Assembly: GCA_029975645.1 (NCBI GenBank)
Contig: JARKOU010000019.1
Location: 1 to 64,000, forward strand
Direction of reading: 5' to 3'
From: Actinomycetales bacterium
GTDB taxonomy: Bacteria; Actinomycetota; Actinomycetes; Actinomycetales; JAHECE01
DNA length: 64,000 nucleotides
Of the stretch, positions 34,411 through 44,200 are shown piece by piece. The stretch's first letter is position 1; each line of letters starts with the position of its first letter. The translations under genes and the position numbers were made by a program. The notes under the pieces are model-generated. The model was not told the origin of the DNA. It did no database searches and saw only the letters and a list, made by a program, of their open reading frames with translations.

Positions 34411-35016
34411 CTAGTGCCCCTTGCAGAACTCCTCGATCGCGGCGATGTGCTCCGGTGCCAGCCCGGTGTCGGTGTCGGGCGCGATCAGAAGGGTCGGTCC
34501 AGGGCGGCTCTCGGCCCACGCGCGCGCCCCGTCCTCCCAGGCCAGGTCGTCGTCGGTCCAGACGAGCGGACGGTCGGGATCTGCGTCGAGGAGGCGCCGG
34601 GCCGCGGCGAGTTTCCACCAGCCGGTCGGGGCCCCCGCCCGGGTACCGAGGAAGCCGTGCGGACCCCGAGCCGACGTCGCGTCGTCTGGCTGTTCCACCA
34701 CCGGCAGCTCCGGAAGTCCGAGGAGCCGGCCGAGCGACTCATTGGCCTCGTCGAGCCACGTGGTCAGCCACCGAATGTCCGTGCGCCCCGCGGCGTGCAC
34801 ACGGCGGATCGCCCCGACCACGGGCGGAGCCCAGGTGATCGGCCACGTGAAGCCTGAGGCTCGCGCCCGCCCGGTCCGCCAGGTGGGCCACACCGACGTG
34901 TCCCGTCCCCTCCGCGTCGCGTTGAGCACGCCGTCGACGTCGAGCAGCCAGACGGTGCGCTGGTCTTCGGTCCCGTCCATCCACTGAGCCTGGTCGTTCC
35001 GGCAGACCCTGTCCAT
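34411..35016 (-). CDS. HAD-like protein (HAD domain of Swiss-Army-Knife RNA-repair type)
   Basis: TVWLLDVDGVLNATRRG; LVWTDDDLAWEDGARAWAESRPGPTLLIAPDTDTGLAPEHIAAIEEF; start 35016 or 34980. Confidence 0.75.
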   Translation of the reverse strand: MDRVCRNDQAQWMDGTEDQRTVWLLDVDGVLNATRRGRDTSVWPTWRTGRARASGFTWPITWAPPVVGAIRRVHAAGRTDIRWLTTWLDEANESLGRLLGLPELPVVEQPDDATSARGPHGFLGTRAGAPTGWWKLAAARRLLDADPDRPLVWTDDDLAWEDGARAWAESRPGPTLLIAPDTDTGLAPEHIAAIEEFCKGH

Positions 35017-35029
35017 CGGCAGGCAGCGG

Positions 35030-36736
35030 TCACGACTGCAGGGGCTGCAGGGTTTCCCTCCCGGTCGGACTGCCCGGCTGCCAGGCCAACGCACGCGTCA
35101 GCCTCCGGCGCACGCCCTCGCCGCCGACCTCCTCGACCAGCGCCCGCGGCCCCACAACCACGAGCAGCGACCGCGCCCGCGAGAGCCCGGTGTAGAGCAT
35201 CTGCCTGGCCCGTTCGGCTTGGCGGAACCCGTTCACCGTGAGCACGACGGCCGGCCGCTCGAGCCCCTTGAAGTTGAGGACGTGCCCGTAGAACACGTCC
35301 TCGCCGGTGAAGAAGGTGTCCCAGTAGGCCGCGTATCCGCCGACGTCGACGGCGTTCACCTGCTCCGGATGCCGGTGCTGCGTGGTGAGCAGCGCGATCT
35401 GGCCGGGGGACCACCCCTCCTCGAGGAGCGCATCGACCGCGTCGTCCGCTGCCGGCACCGCCGCCTCGGCGGGAACGTCCACCACCCTCACCGGCGGCCC
35501 GTCGAGGCCGCGCGGGGTGAGAGTCTGCGCGGCGAGGCCGCTGAACACCTGCGCGATCTGCTTGGTGGACCGCAAGTTCTCGTGCAAGAGGATCGGCGGA
35601 AGGTCGATCGGCGCCTCGCCCTCGCGAGGGAAGACGCGCTGGGCGTCGTCGGAGAAGACGAACAGGCCGCCGTCGGCCCCCTTGCGCAAGCACCGCACGA
35701 GCGAGGGCCACCAGTGGTCGCTGAAGTCCTGCGCCTCGTCGACCACAGCCGAGTCGAAGAACTCCTCCCATGGCTGCGCGGCCGCGAGTTCGCCGAGGCG
35801 CAGCGGCAGGCGGCGCTCCCAGTAGTCGCCGTCGTCGTCGGCGCCCGGTTCGGCACCCCACCGCAACGGAAGGTCGTGGAAGAGCCCGACGAACGCCGGC
35901 CGCTCGTGCGGCTTCCACGCCGCCGTCATCCTCTCGAAGTAGCGCCCCAGGCCACGCGAGTAGCAGAGCAGCGCCACGCGCTCGCCGGCCTTGGCGCGCC
36001 GTCGCGCCTGCTCGAGCGCCAGCCACGTCTTGCCCGTCCCCGCGCCGCCGATCACGCGAGCCCGGGGGAACAGGGCGATGAGGTCGAGCACGCGGGCCTG
36101 GTCCTGGGTCATCTGCTCCAGACGCGTCTCGTGCGCGGCGACGGCGGCGAGCGCCTCCGACTGGCCCGGCAGAGTGGCCGCGAGGTACGCGACGAGGTGC
36201 TCGGCGTCGGCCACGTCGAGCGGGCGCCCGCGCCCGAGGCGTTCGATCGCACGCTTCACCCGGCCGACGACGACGTGCGGTCCGGCTTCGAGGTCCCCGC
36301 GGTCGACGAGCGCGGTCCGCGGGAGCTCGGCGGACTCCCAGTCCGTCCGCACGTACGAGTGGGGGAGGGCGACGAGGTGCGTCGAGCGGGCCGTGGCCGC
36401 GCCGAGCCCGCGCCTGCGCAGGAGCTCGACCAGCGCGTGTCGCGCGGAAGCTGCCTGGCCCACGGGGTCGATCCGGTGCCGGTGGTCCCCGCTGCCCTGG
36501 TGCCACGCACCGTCAACGCACGTGACATGGCCGCCCTTGACCTCGATGATCGCGAACCCGACCCCCGGCCAGGCGACGAGTAGATCGACCTCGCGCTCGA
36601 CGTCGTCGTCTACGAGGCGGCGGCCGCTGAACAGGAGCGCCTCGTCCGGGAGGCCGTCCCGAAGCGATTCCCAGACGGCGCGCTCGGCGCCGCCGTCGTC
36701 GGGGAACGCCGGCTCGGGCGGGTAGAGGCGAGGCAT
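35030..36736 (-). CDS. NERD nuclease-domain / UvrD-like SF1 helicase
   Basis: REVDLLVAWPGVGFAIIEVKGG (NERD); RVIGGAGTGKTWLALEQARR, VVDEAQDFSDHWWPSL, LYTGLSRARSLLVVVG. Confidence 0.9.
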   Translation of the reverse strand: MPRLYPPEPAFPDDGGAERAVWESLRDGLPDEALLFSGRRLVDDDVEREVDLLVAWPGVGFAIIEVKGGHVTCVDGAWHQGSGDHRHRIDPVGQAASARHALVELLRRRGLGAATARSTHLVALPHSYVRTDWESAELPRTALVDRGDLEAGPHVVVGRVKRAIERLGRGRPLDVADAEHLVAYLAATLPGQSEALAAVAAHETRLEQMTQDQARVLDLIALFPRARVIGGAGTGKTWLALEQARRRAKAGERVALLCYSRGLGRYFERMTAAWKPHERPAFVGLFHDLPLRWGAEPGADDDGDYWERRLPLRLGELAAAQPWEEFFDSAVVDEAQDFSDHWWPSLVRCLRKGADGGLFVFSDDAQRVFPREGEAPIDLPPILLHENLRSTKQIAQVFSGLAAQTLTPRGLDGPPVRVVDVPAEAAVPAADDAVDALLEEGWSPGQIALLTTQHRHPEQVNAVDVGGYAAYWDTFFTGEDVFYGHVLNFKGLERPAVVLTVNGFRQAERARQMLYTGLSRARSLLVVVGPRALVEEVGGEGVRRRLTRALAWQPGSPTGRETLQPLQS

Positions 36737-36795
36737 GGGACTGGTCTACCGGAGCCCGCCCGCCCGCGCGCGGGGAAGAGTGCCTACGCTAGTGA

Positions 36796-37077
<282 letters not shown>

Positions 37078-37078
37078 C

Positions 37079-37498
37079 GTGGATGTCTACCTCGACACGA
37101 GCGTGGTGGTCGCCGCGATCACGAACGAGCCGTTCACCGCCCGGGCGCACGCGGTACTTGCGGCGCCGGACCATGTGTTCGTCGTGAGCGACTGGACGGT
37201 GACCGAAGTCTCTGCCGCGCTCTCGATGAAGAGCCGGACGGGTGCGTTGCGGCCGATTGACCGTGAGCTCGCGCAGCGAGTGTTTCGGCGCCTGCTCTCC
37301 GAGTCGCTCGAGCGTGAGCGGGTGATGCCCGCCGACTTCGATCGCGCCGCCGAGATGGCGGAAAAAGTGGAACCAGCCGTCCGCTCGGGGGATTCGTTGC
37401 ACCTCGCCGTCGTTGGACGTCTCGGGGTCGCGCTGTGCACGTTCGACCGGACGGTGGCGCGGGCGGCGACGGCGCGGGGGATCGCCGTCGTCGAGTGA
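37079..37498 (+). CDS. PIN-domain toxin, VapC-like
   Basis: VYLDTSVVVAAITNEPF; RSGDSLHLAVVGRLGVALCTFDRTVARAA. Confidence 0.9.
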   Translation: MDVYLDTSVVVAAITNEPFTARAHAVLAAPDHVFVVSDWTVTEVSAALSMKSRTGALRPIDRELAQRVFRRLLSESLERERVMPADFDRAAEMAEKVEPAVRSGDSLHLAVVGRLGVALCTFDRTVARAATARGIAVVE

Positions 37499-37547
37499 GG
37501 CGCAGGAGGCTTGGATCTCCCGCGATAAAGCCGAATCCGCGCCGCGG

Positions 37548-37964
37548 CTACGGCACCGGGGCGGGTGCCTCGACCAGGAGGCCGGCCTCCTGCGCGGCCG
37601 AGACGAGTCGGTGGTCGTACGCGATGAGGATGTCGACGTCGAGCAGGATCGCCGTGGCCAGGTGCAGCGCGTCGTCGGTCCGAATTGCGGGTGGGCCTAG
37701 GCGTCGGGCGAGTGCCACCGCCTCGCCATCCAGCGGTGCCGTCGCGACCCCCGACATCGCGAGATCGGCGAGTCGGGCGGCGTCGACCGGGCTGGGCAAC
37801 GGAGCCCGCCGCAGGGCCCTGCTCACCTCGACCCAGGCGAGGTCCGATGTGAGGAGGGCGGCGCCGTCGTCGACCAGCGCGCGTATCCGCGCGCTGAGGG
37901 AGCGGGACTCTGCCTCGGCGACCACGCGCTTCAGAAGGGCGCTGCTGTCGAGGTAGACGATCAC
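37548..37964 (-). CDS. PIN-domain toxin, VapC-like
   Basis: VIVYLDSSALLKRVVAEAES; IRTDDALHLATAILLDVDILIAYDHRL. Confidence 0.9.
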   Translation of the reverse strand: MIVYLDSSALLKRVVAEAESRSLSARIRALVDDGAALLTSDLAWVEVSRALRRAPLPSPVDAARLADLAMSGVATAPLDGEAVALARRLGPPAIRTDDALHLATAILLDVDILIAYDHRLVSAAQEAGLLVEAPAPVP

Positions 37965-37966
37965 CG

Positions 37967-38242
37967 TCAGAACCGGTCCTCTCGGTCGAGAAGTTCGTCG
38001 GTTGTGGCGGCGGGCGCCAGATGGACGGGCTCGATGTCGGTCCGGAGTGGGGTGCGCGGGGGTCGCGCGCGGCCGACGCGGACGAGGTCTTCGAGGGCAG
38101 ATCGGGGCGCGGCGATGCGCCCGCGCCCGAGGTGCTCGGCGATCGAGTCCCGGATGACCTGCTGCTGCGAGCGTCCGGTGCGTTGGGCCTCCTCGCGCAG
38201 GGCCTCGGCGATGTCCGGGTCCAGTCGCAGGTTCATGGCCAT
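37967..38242 (-). CDS. Ribbon-helix-helix antitoxin
   Basis: MAMNLRLDPDIAEALREEAQRTGRSQQQVIRDSIAEHL. Confidence 0.88.
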   Translation of the reverse strand: MAMNLRLDPDIAEALREEAQRTGRSQQQVIRDSIAEHLGRGRIAAPRSALEDLVRVGRARPPRTPLRTDIEPVHLAPAATTDELLDREDRF

Positions 38243-38249
38243 GAGCCAT

Positions 38250-38279
38250 GGTACCGATTGGTGGTGCCGACTCGGTACC
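38250..38279. promoter_or_regulatory. Inverted repeat GGTACCGA-N14-TCGGTACC, candidate TA operator
   Basis: Perfect 8-bp arms immediately upstream of the RHH antitoxin start. Confidence 0.5.
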
Positions 38280-38312
38280 GTGGTGGCGCTCCGCAGCCAG
38301 GCTCCCCGACGC

Positions 38313-39110
38313 TCACCCGCGTCGCGGGCGACGCCGCGGCTTGGCTGGTGCGGGCTTCCCGCCCCCGCGGGCGGCTCCGCTCCGCCCGGCCGGAGGGCGG
38401 GCGTCCGCCGAGGGGGGCTCCGCGGCGGACGCGGTGCGTCCCCGCGAACTCCGCGGCGTCCGACCCCGGACGACGCCGATGAAGTCCTCGACCTCGTCGG
38501 TGCTGCTGTCGCTGAGCCAGGCGAGCAGGACATCCGTGCGAACGGCGTCCGAGATCGGGCGCGATATCACGTCCCGACGCCGGTACAGCCGCGCCACCGA
38601 CATCGGCAGAATCAGCACGCCGAGCCCGGCGGCGACGAGGGCCACGGCGTCCGCCGTCGAGCGGATCTCCGGGGCGGGGGCGCGATCGCCGGCCCGGAAC
38701 AGGTCCACGCCGTCGCCCAGTTGCGGCACAGTCGCCGGGTCCTGGAGCAGGTCCTCGTCGACGAGGTCGAGCAGGCTCACCTCATCGCTCTCGGCCAGCG
38801 CATGCTCCGCGGGAAGGACCGCCACAGCGACCTCGGTGTAGAGCGGGATCGCGCTGAGGCCCTCGCGATCCAGCGGTGCTCGGACGAAGCACATGTCCAA
38901 CCGGCCCGCCCGGAGCGCTTCCTCCTGATCGGACTGCTCGATCCGGATCACCTCGAGGGCGCGGTCGGGGAACCGCTCGGTCCAGGTCCGCGTCCACTTC
39001 GAGACCACCACGCCGGGGACGCACCCGACGCGGAACGGCGTCTCCTGGGACTCCGCTCCCACATGGGCCTCCTGAGCAGCGACGATGGTCCGGGATCGGA
39101 CGCGGCGCAC
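38313..39110 (-). CDS. LysR-type substrate-binding-domain protein without HTH, basic C-terminal tail
   Basis: FRVGCVPGVVVSKWTRTWTERFPDRALEVIRIEQSDQEEALRAGRLDMCFVR; Arg/Pro/Lys-rich C-terminus. Confidence 0.75.
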   Translation of the reverse strand: MRRVRSRTIVAAQEAHVGAESQETPFRVGCVPGVVVSKWTRTWTERFPDRALEVIRIEQSDQEEALRAGRLDMCFVRAPLDREGLSAIPLYTEVAVAVLPAEHALAESDEVSLLDLVDEDLLQDPATVPQLGDGVDLFRAGDRAPAPEIRSTADAVALVAAGLGVLILPMSVARLYRRRDVISRPISDAVRTDVLLAWLSDSSTDEVEDFIGVVRGRTPRSSRGRTASAAEPPSADARPPAGRSGAARGGGKPAPAKPRRRPRRG

Positions 39111-39157
39111 CCAGCCTACGGGCGTCCCTCGTGGTTCCGCGCCTACCGCTCGTGCGC

Positions 39158-39577
39158 TCAGTCGACGTCGGGCAGGTCTCCGGGGTAGGTGATGTCGATC
39201 TCGGTGATGGTCTGCGGGAAGTCGCGCGCATTGTTCGTGATGAAACGCTGATCCCCGTGCTCCACGGCCGTCGCAAGGTGGATCGCGTCCGCTGCGCGCA
39301 GCCCGTACTTTGCCGCCAACACGGTTGCGAGTTCGGCCGTCGCGCGGCCGACCGGGCGAAGATCAAGGCGCCCGAGAGCCGCGGCTAAGAGTCGGACCTC
39401 GCCGCTCACGCCCTCCCGGAGGGGCTTGGCGATCACCTCCGGCAGCAGGAGAACGGAGCCAGAGCCCACCGGACCGCCCTCAGCGCCTCGACTCAACAGC
39501 GCGGCGACGCGTCTGCCGAGTGGGTGATCGGCCACCACCGAGTAGATCAGGACGTCGGCGTCGAAGGCGTCGGTCAT
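39158..39577 (-). CDS. PIN-domain toxin, VapC-like
   Basis: MTDAFDADVLIYSVVADHPLGRRV; LRAADAIHLATAVEHGDQRFITNNARDF. Confidence 0.9.
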   Translation of the reverse strand: MTDAFDADVLIYSVVADHPLGRRVAALLSRGAEGGPVGSGSVLLLPEVIAKPLREGVSGEVRLLAAALGRLDLRPVGRATAELATVLAAKYGLRAADAIHLATAVEHGDQRFITNNARDFPQTITEIDITYPGDLPDVD

Positions 39578-39864
39578 CGGCCTGAGCGACCCGCGCGAAC
39601 CGAGGCGACGAGTTCCTCCGCGCGCTCCTTGCTGATGCCGGGTCCGCTCGCGAGAGGCTCAGACGCGGCGTCCTGGAGCAGGCGGGCCAGGCGTGAGGCG
39701 TCGTCCAGCGTGGCCTCGGCGCGCCGGCGGTTGAGGCGGTCCGGCCGGACGATCACGGCCACGGGCCGCCCGTGCCGCGTGATGGTGACCTCCTCGCCGT
39801 GCTCCACGCGAGTGAGCAAGTCGGGCAGTGTGGCGCGGGCTTCGGCCGCGGCGACGGTCGCCAT
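39574..39864 (-). CDS. Phd/YefM-family antitoxin
   Basis: AAAEARATLPDLLTRVEHGEEVTITRHGRPVAVIV; 4-nt overlap with PIN gene. Confidence 0.9.
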   Translation of the reverse strand: MATVAAAEARATLPDLLTRVEHGEEVTITRHGRPVAVIVRPDRLNRRRAEATLDDASRLARLLQDAASEPLASGPGISKERAEELVASVRAGRSGR

Positions 39865-39872
39865 TCCGGCAT

Positions 39873-39899
39873 TGTACGGTCCTGTACGGCGATGTACAG
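39873..39899. promoter_or_regulatory. Three TGTACGG-type direct repeats at 10-bp period, candidate TA operator
   Basis: TGTACGG 39873, TGTACGG 39883, TGTACAG 39893; also inverted repeat CTGTAC-N6-GTACAG. Confidence 0.5.
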
Positions 39900-39918
39900 A
39901 TCGGCTGGGGACCAGGCT

Positions 39919-41184
39919 TCACCAGCCCGACGTCGCAGCGACCAGCCGCTCCCGCACCCAGGTGAACCCGATGCGTTCCTGCTCGAGGCGCACGCGCTCG
40001 CCGTACCGGTTCTCCACCAGTTCCCGGTACAGGGCCGCCTCCTCAGGATCGAGCCGAGAGAGGCGCGCCGCCGTCGGCGCGTCCTCCCGCACCCACTGGT
40101 GGCGGTGCGCCAGGAGGGTCTCGAGATCCATGAGCAGCGATCGCGCGTCGATACCGTTGCCGCGCAACTGATCGAGGATCGCGAAACCATGCGTGTCGAT
40201 GTCACCCCAGTACAGAACGGGCGTCTCCCGCAGCCACGCCACCCCCTGAAGCGCCGAGAACCCGTACCCCGCACCGAACAGCGCGAGCGTGCCCGCCAGC
40301 GCCGGAAGGGTGAGGAAGTTGACCCGGTTCTCGGTCACCACGACCCGGCGTGGGAGGCAGGGGAGCGCGGCCAACGCGGCCGGGCCGAGAGCCAGATCGA
40401 CGGCGCCCGGCCAGGGCGCCAGCGTCGGATCCAGCAGGCGGATCCGCACGAGCACGTCCTCGGCGTCGCGGAGCCCATACCTGCGCGCGAAGCCGCGCAG
40501 CCCGGTTGCCTCGGCGTCGACGACGGCGCCCGGAACCGCGAGGTCCAGCATCGTCGCCAGCACGCCGCGATGCTCCTCGAGGAACTTCGTCCCGATTCCG
40601 GGGATGTCCACCTGCCGCAGGTGGAGCCCGCTCGCGGGATGAGCCTCGAACCAGTCGACGACGGCGAGGAGCGCGGTCAGCGCGCTGCGCTCGGCGGCGC
40701 CCGGCGCGGGCTCCGAGGCGAGGCGGACCGCCAGCGCGGGGTGCGCGTCCGCCCACGCCAGGAGGGCTGGTCGACGTGACTCCAGCAGGGACCGCGAGGC
40801 GCGGAAGACCGTGACGACGTCGCTCCGTCGAGCGAGGCGCGCGGCGTCGTCGAGCGTCGCGATCGTCAGAGCGGACGGCACCTCGCTGATGCCGACGGCG
40901 CGCCCCCCGAGGCGCTTCCACTCCAGCGAGAGCCCAGGCCCCGCCGCGACCCGATCCCACGCCGCGACCCACTCCCGTGTCCGCGGGAGGGCCTCGAGCA
41001 GGTCCCGGGGGCTCGGGCCCCGCAGCGGCAGGCGCCACGGGAACTTCCCCGGCGTCGTCGACTCCTCCCGCAGGAGCGCGCCAGAGTCCAGTGCGGCCGC
41101 GATGCGCGCGGTCACCTCGCCGGGCGTGGTCCACCCAGGGGCGGGGCCCCGCCCGCGGCGGGGCGGGCCGTCGTCCGCCATCAC
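39919..41184 (-). CDS. jetD: Wadjet JetD (DUF3322/DUF2220, Toprim-like)
   Basis: VVVTENRVNFLTLP and PVLYWGDIDTHGFAILDQLR; position after JetABC. Confidence 0.9.
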   Translation of the reverse strand: MMADDGPPRRGRGPAPGWTTPGEVTARIAAALDSGALLREESTTPGKFPWRLPLRGPSPRDLLEALPRTREWVAAWDRVAAGPGLSLEWKRLGGRAVGISEVPSALTIATLDDAARLARRSDVVTVFRASRSLLESRRPALLAWADAHPALAVRLASEPAPGAAERSALTALLAVVDWFEAHPASGLHLRQVDIPGIGTKFLEEHRGVLATMLDLAVPGAVVDAEATGLRGFARRYGLRDAEDVLVRIRLLDPTLAPWPGAVDLALGPAALAALPCLPRRVVVTENRVNFLTLPALAGTLALFGAGYGFSALQGVAWLRETPVLYWGDIDTHGFAILDQLRGNGIDARSLLMDLETLLAHRHQWVREDAPTAARLSRLDPEEAALYRELVENRYGERVRLEQERIGFTWVRERLVAATSGW

Positions 41185-41222
41185 TCGCCTGCCATCACGG
41201 GTCCACCATCACGCGTCGGCCG

Positions 41223-44200
41223 TCAGCGCGATCCGCCCGAGCGGAGGCCGTCGCGCAGTTCCCGGTATTCACTGATCGTCATGGTCCGCAAGAGCGAGCG
41301 CGTCTCGGTCGGGTTGGCCACGTACCCGACGGCGTGCACGTACGGCTCGATGACGTGGATCTTCTGCAGCGGCGTGACGACGAGGAGTTGCAGGTCCAGG
41401 CGTGAGAACAGTTCCAGCCCGTACCGCGCGGACTCGTCCGAGCCTCGCCCGAACGCCTCGTCGATCACCACGAACCGGAACGTTCGCGAGCGAGTGACCC
41501 CTGCCTCGAGCCCGAACTGGTACGCCAGGGACGCTCCCAAGATCGTGTAGGCGAGTTTCTCCTTCTGGCCGCCCGACTTCCCGCCGGAGTCGGAGTAGTG
41601 CTCATGCTCCTCGTCGGTCTCCCGCCATCGCTCCGACGCCGAGAACCGGAACCATGTGCGCACGTCCGTGACGCGTTCGGTCCAGCGGCGGTCCAGGTCG
41701 GTGCGGCCCTCCCGGCCCCGGAACCGTGCGACCAGCGCCGCGACCCGGTGAAACCGGTCCTCCGAGTACTGCTCCGAGCGGTCGGCCGTAGTGGTCCCGG
41801 CGGTGCACTCGCGCAGGTCCTGGCGGAACTCGCGGATGTCGGCGTCCGGGGTCTGCTCGGCCTCGAGCCGGATGTACCGGCCGGGGTTGTAGTCCATCCC
41901 GTGCAGGGAGGCGTTGATCTGGTCGATACGACGCCGGATGTCTTCGCGCTGCCGGTCGAGTTGCGCCGCGAGCCGCACCACCTCGTTGATGGTGTTCTCG
42001 TTGAGCATCCGCTTGAACCGCTCCTCGAAGCGCGGCAGGTCGTCCGAGACGAGCCGGTCCAGGAGCGCCTGATACTCCCCGGCCGCCTCCAGCGAGGAGT
42101 CCATCTCCGTGGTCTGCTCGGGGTAGGTGGACCGGAAGTCGGACATCAGCCCGACGACCTTCTCCCCGGATCGGCTGATGCGGTGAGTCAGGGCGTCGAT
42201 CGCCTGGGTGAGCGCCTCGCGCTGCTCCCGCTCCCGGATCTCGGCGTTGCGTCGGGTCACCTCCACGCCGGCGGCTGTCAGGCGCGCGGCGACCGCCTGG
42301 GACATCTCCGGCTCCACGTCGGCGGCCGGCCCCAGGTCAGCCAGGAGGTCCTCGGCGTCGGAGACGGAGCCCTCGAGTTCACCGACCTTGCCGACGACTG
42401 CGTCGCGCGCCTTCTGGATCTCGCCCGCCTGGGTGCGGGCTCGTTCGAGGCGTTCGGCCAGGTCGCGCAGCACGTCCGAGGCCGCCTCGAGGTCGGCCCG
42501 GCGCCGGCGGACGTCGTCGAGGCGCAGGGCTGCCGGGCGGGCGTCGATCTCCGCGAAGTCGGAGAACAGCAGCGCTTGCGCGATGGCGTTCGACCGCTTG
42601 CCCAGGGCCCCCAGCCGGCCGGCGACGGCGTCGCGCTCCGCGCGGGTGCGGCGCCCCTGCTCCGCGAGGGCGTCGGCCCGCCCGACGAGCGCCGTGATCT
42701 TCGCCTGGTTGTCCCAGCCGAGCACGTAGCGTGAGCGGTCGTCGAGGCGGAAGCGGTCGTCCTTCTCGTGGCGCTCCTGCGATCCCTTGATCTGGCCGTG
42801 GATCGAGAGGGCGCGGGGGAGCCGTCGGAACTCCTCCAGGTCGGTGCAGCAGGGTATGTCGAAGCGTTCCAGGAGGCGCCGCTCGAGCCACCGCCCGACC
42901 AACGTACCCGGTTTGACTTGGACCTTCGTCACCAACGAGTCCCGTGCCGGCGTCCCGGTGGGCGGGCGCACCTCGGCGTCGACGCGCAGGTACACCAGGC
43001 GCGCGCCTAGGTGGGTGCGGTCCACCCAGTCGCTCACCCGGGCGTAGTGCTCCTCGGGCACCACCAGCGAGAGGGCGAAGGAGCGCAGCGTCCGCTCGAT
43101 CGCACCCTCCCACGCGCGTTCGGCGTCCTTGACCGCGAGGAGTTCCCCGACGTAGGGCAGATCGGCGACGGGAAGGCGCAACTCGGCGCACAGGTGCTGG
43201 CGCAGGGCGAGGTGCTCGGAGGGGATCAGCGTGGTCCGGGCCCGCAGGCTCGTGACCTCCTGCCGGAGCGACCGCTCCTCCCTCTCGGTGTCGCGGAGCG
43301 CGATCTCGAGGTCGGTTCGGCGCGTGTCGAGTTCTGCGGCGTGCGCGGCCCCCTCTGCTTCGATCCGCTCGATCTCGCCGCGGCGGGCGAGGAAGTCGTC
43401 CACGTCAGCGGCCGGCGCGAGGTCCAGTGTCGAGAGGAGGCCGGCATAGGTCGCGGCCTTGGACCGGCGCTCGGCGACCTCCGCCTCCAGCCGCCGGGCC
43501 TCGTCCTCCAGCCGGTCGAGTTCGTTGCCACCGTTCCCGGCGAGAGCCGCGCGTGCGTCGGACTCGTCCTGCCGGGCGCGGCGCAGATCCTCGTCCAGCC
43601 GGGTCCGCTTGTGGAGCGTGGCGGTGAGCATGGTGCGCAAGGAGTCCAGGTGCGCCGTCCACAGCCGTCGCTTCTCCTCGACGAACCAGGGGCCGAGGGC
43701 GTCGCGGACGGCCCGCTCGTGCGCCACCTCGGCGGAGAGCGCGGCGTGGCGCCGCGCCTCGTCGCACAGCGGCGTCAGCGCACCGATCTGGGCCTTGGCG
43801 ACCTGGACCGCGCCGTGTGCGCGGTCGAGGTCGTCGAAGTGGTGGATGAGGTCGCGGACCTGGTCCGCCACCGGCGCGCGGTCCAGCATGTGCTCGCGGA
43901 CGAACTGCGTGAGGTTGCCCACCGACTTCATCGAGACGGTCTGGTAGAAGAGGTTGAGCGCCTGGTCCCCGGAGATCCCCAGGAGGCGACGGAACGCGCC
44001 GGCGTACGCGGGGAAGGCGTCGAACACGTCGACTCGGTCGCGCCGCAGCCGGCGCTTGAGGTCGAGCACGTCTCCGCCGAAGTCCGCGAAGTCCCTGGCG
44101 ATCGTCAGGTCGCGGTCCGCGACCGCGTAGTAGCGGTTCGGCTGCCCGGCGTCGCGCGCCTGCCACAGCACCTGGGCGAGCGTGACTGTCGCGCCGAGCC

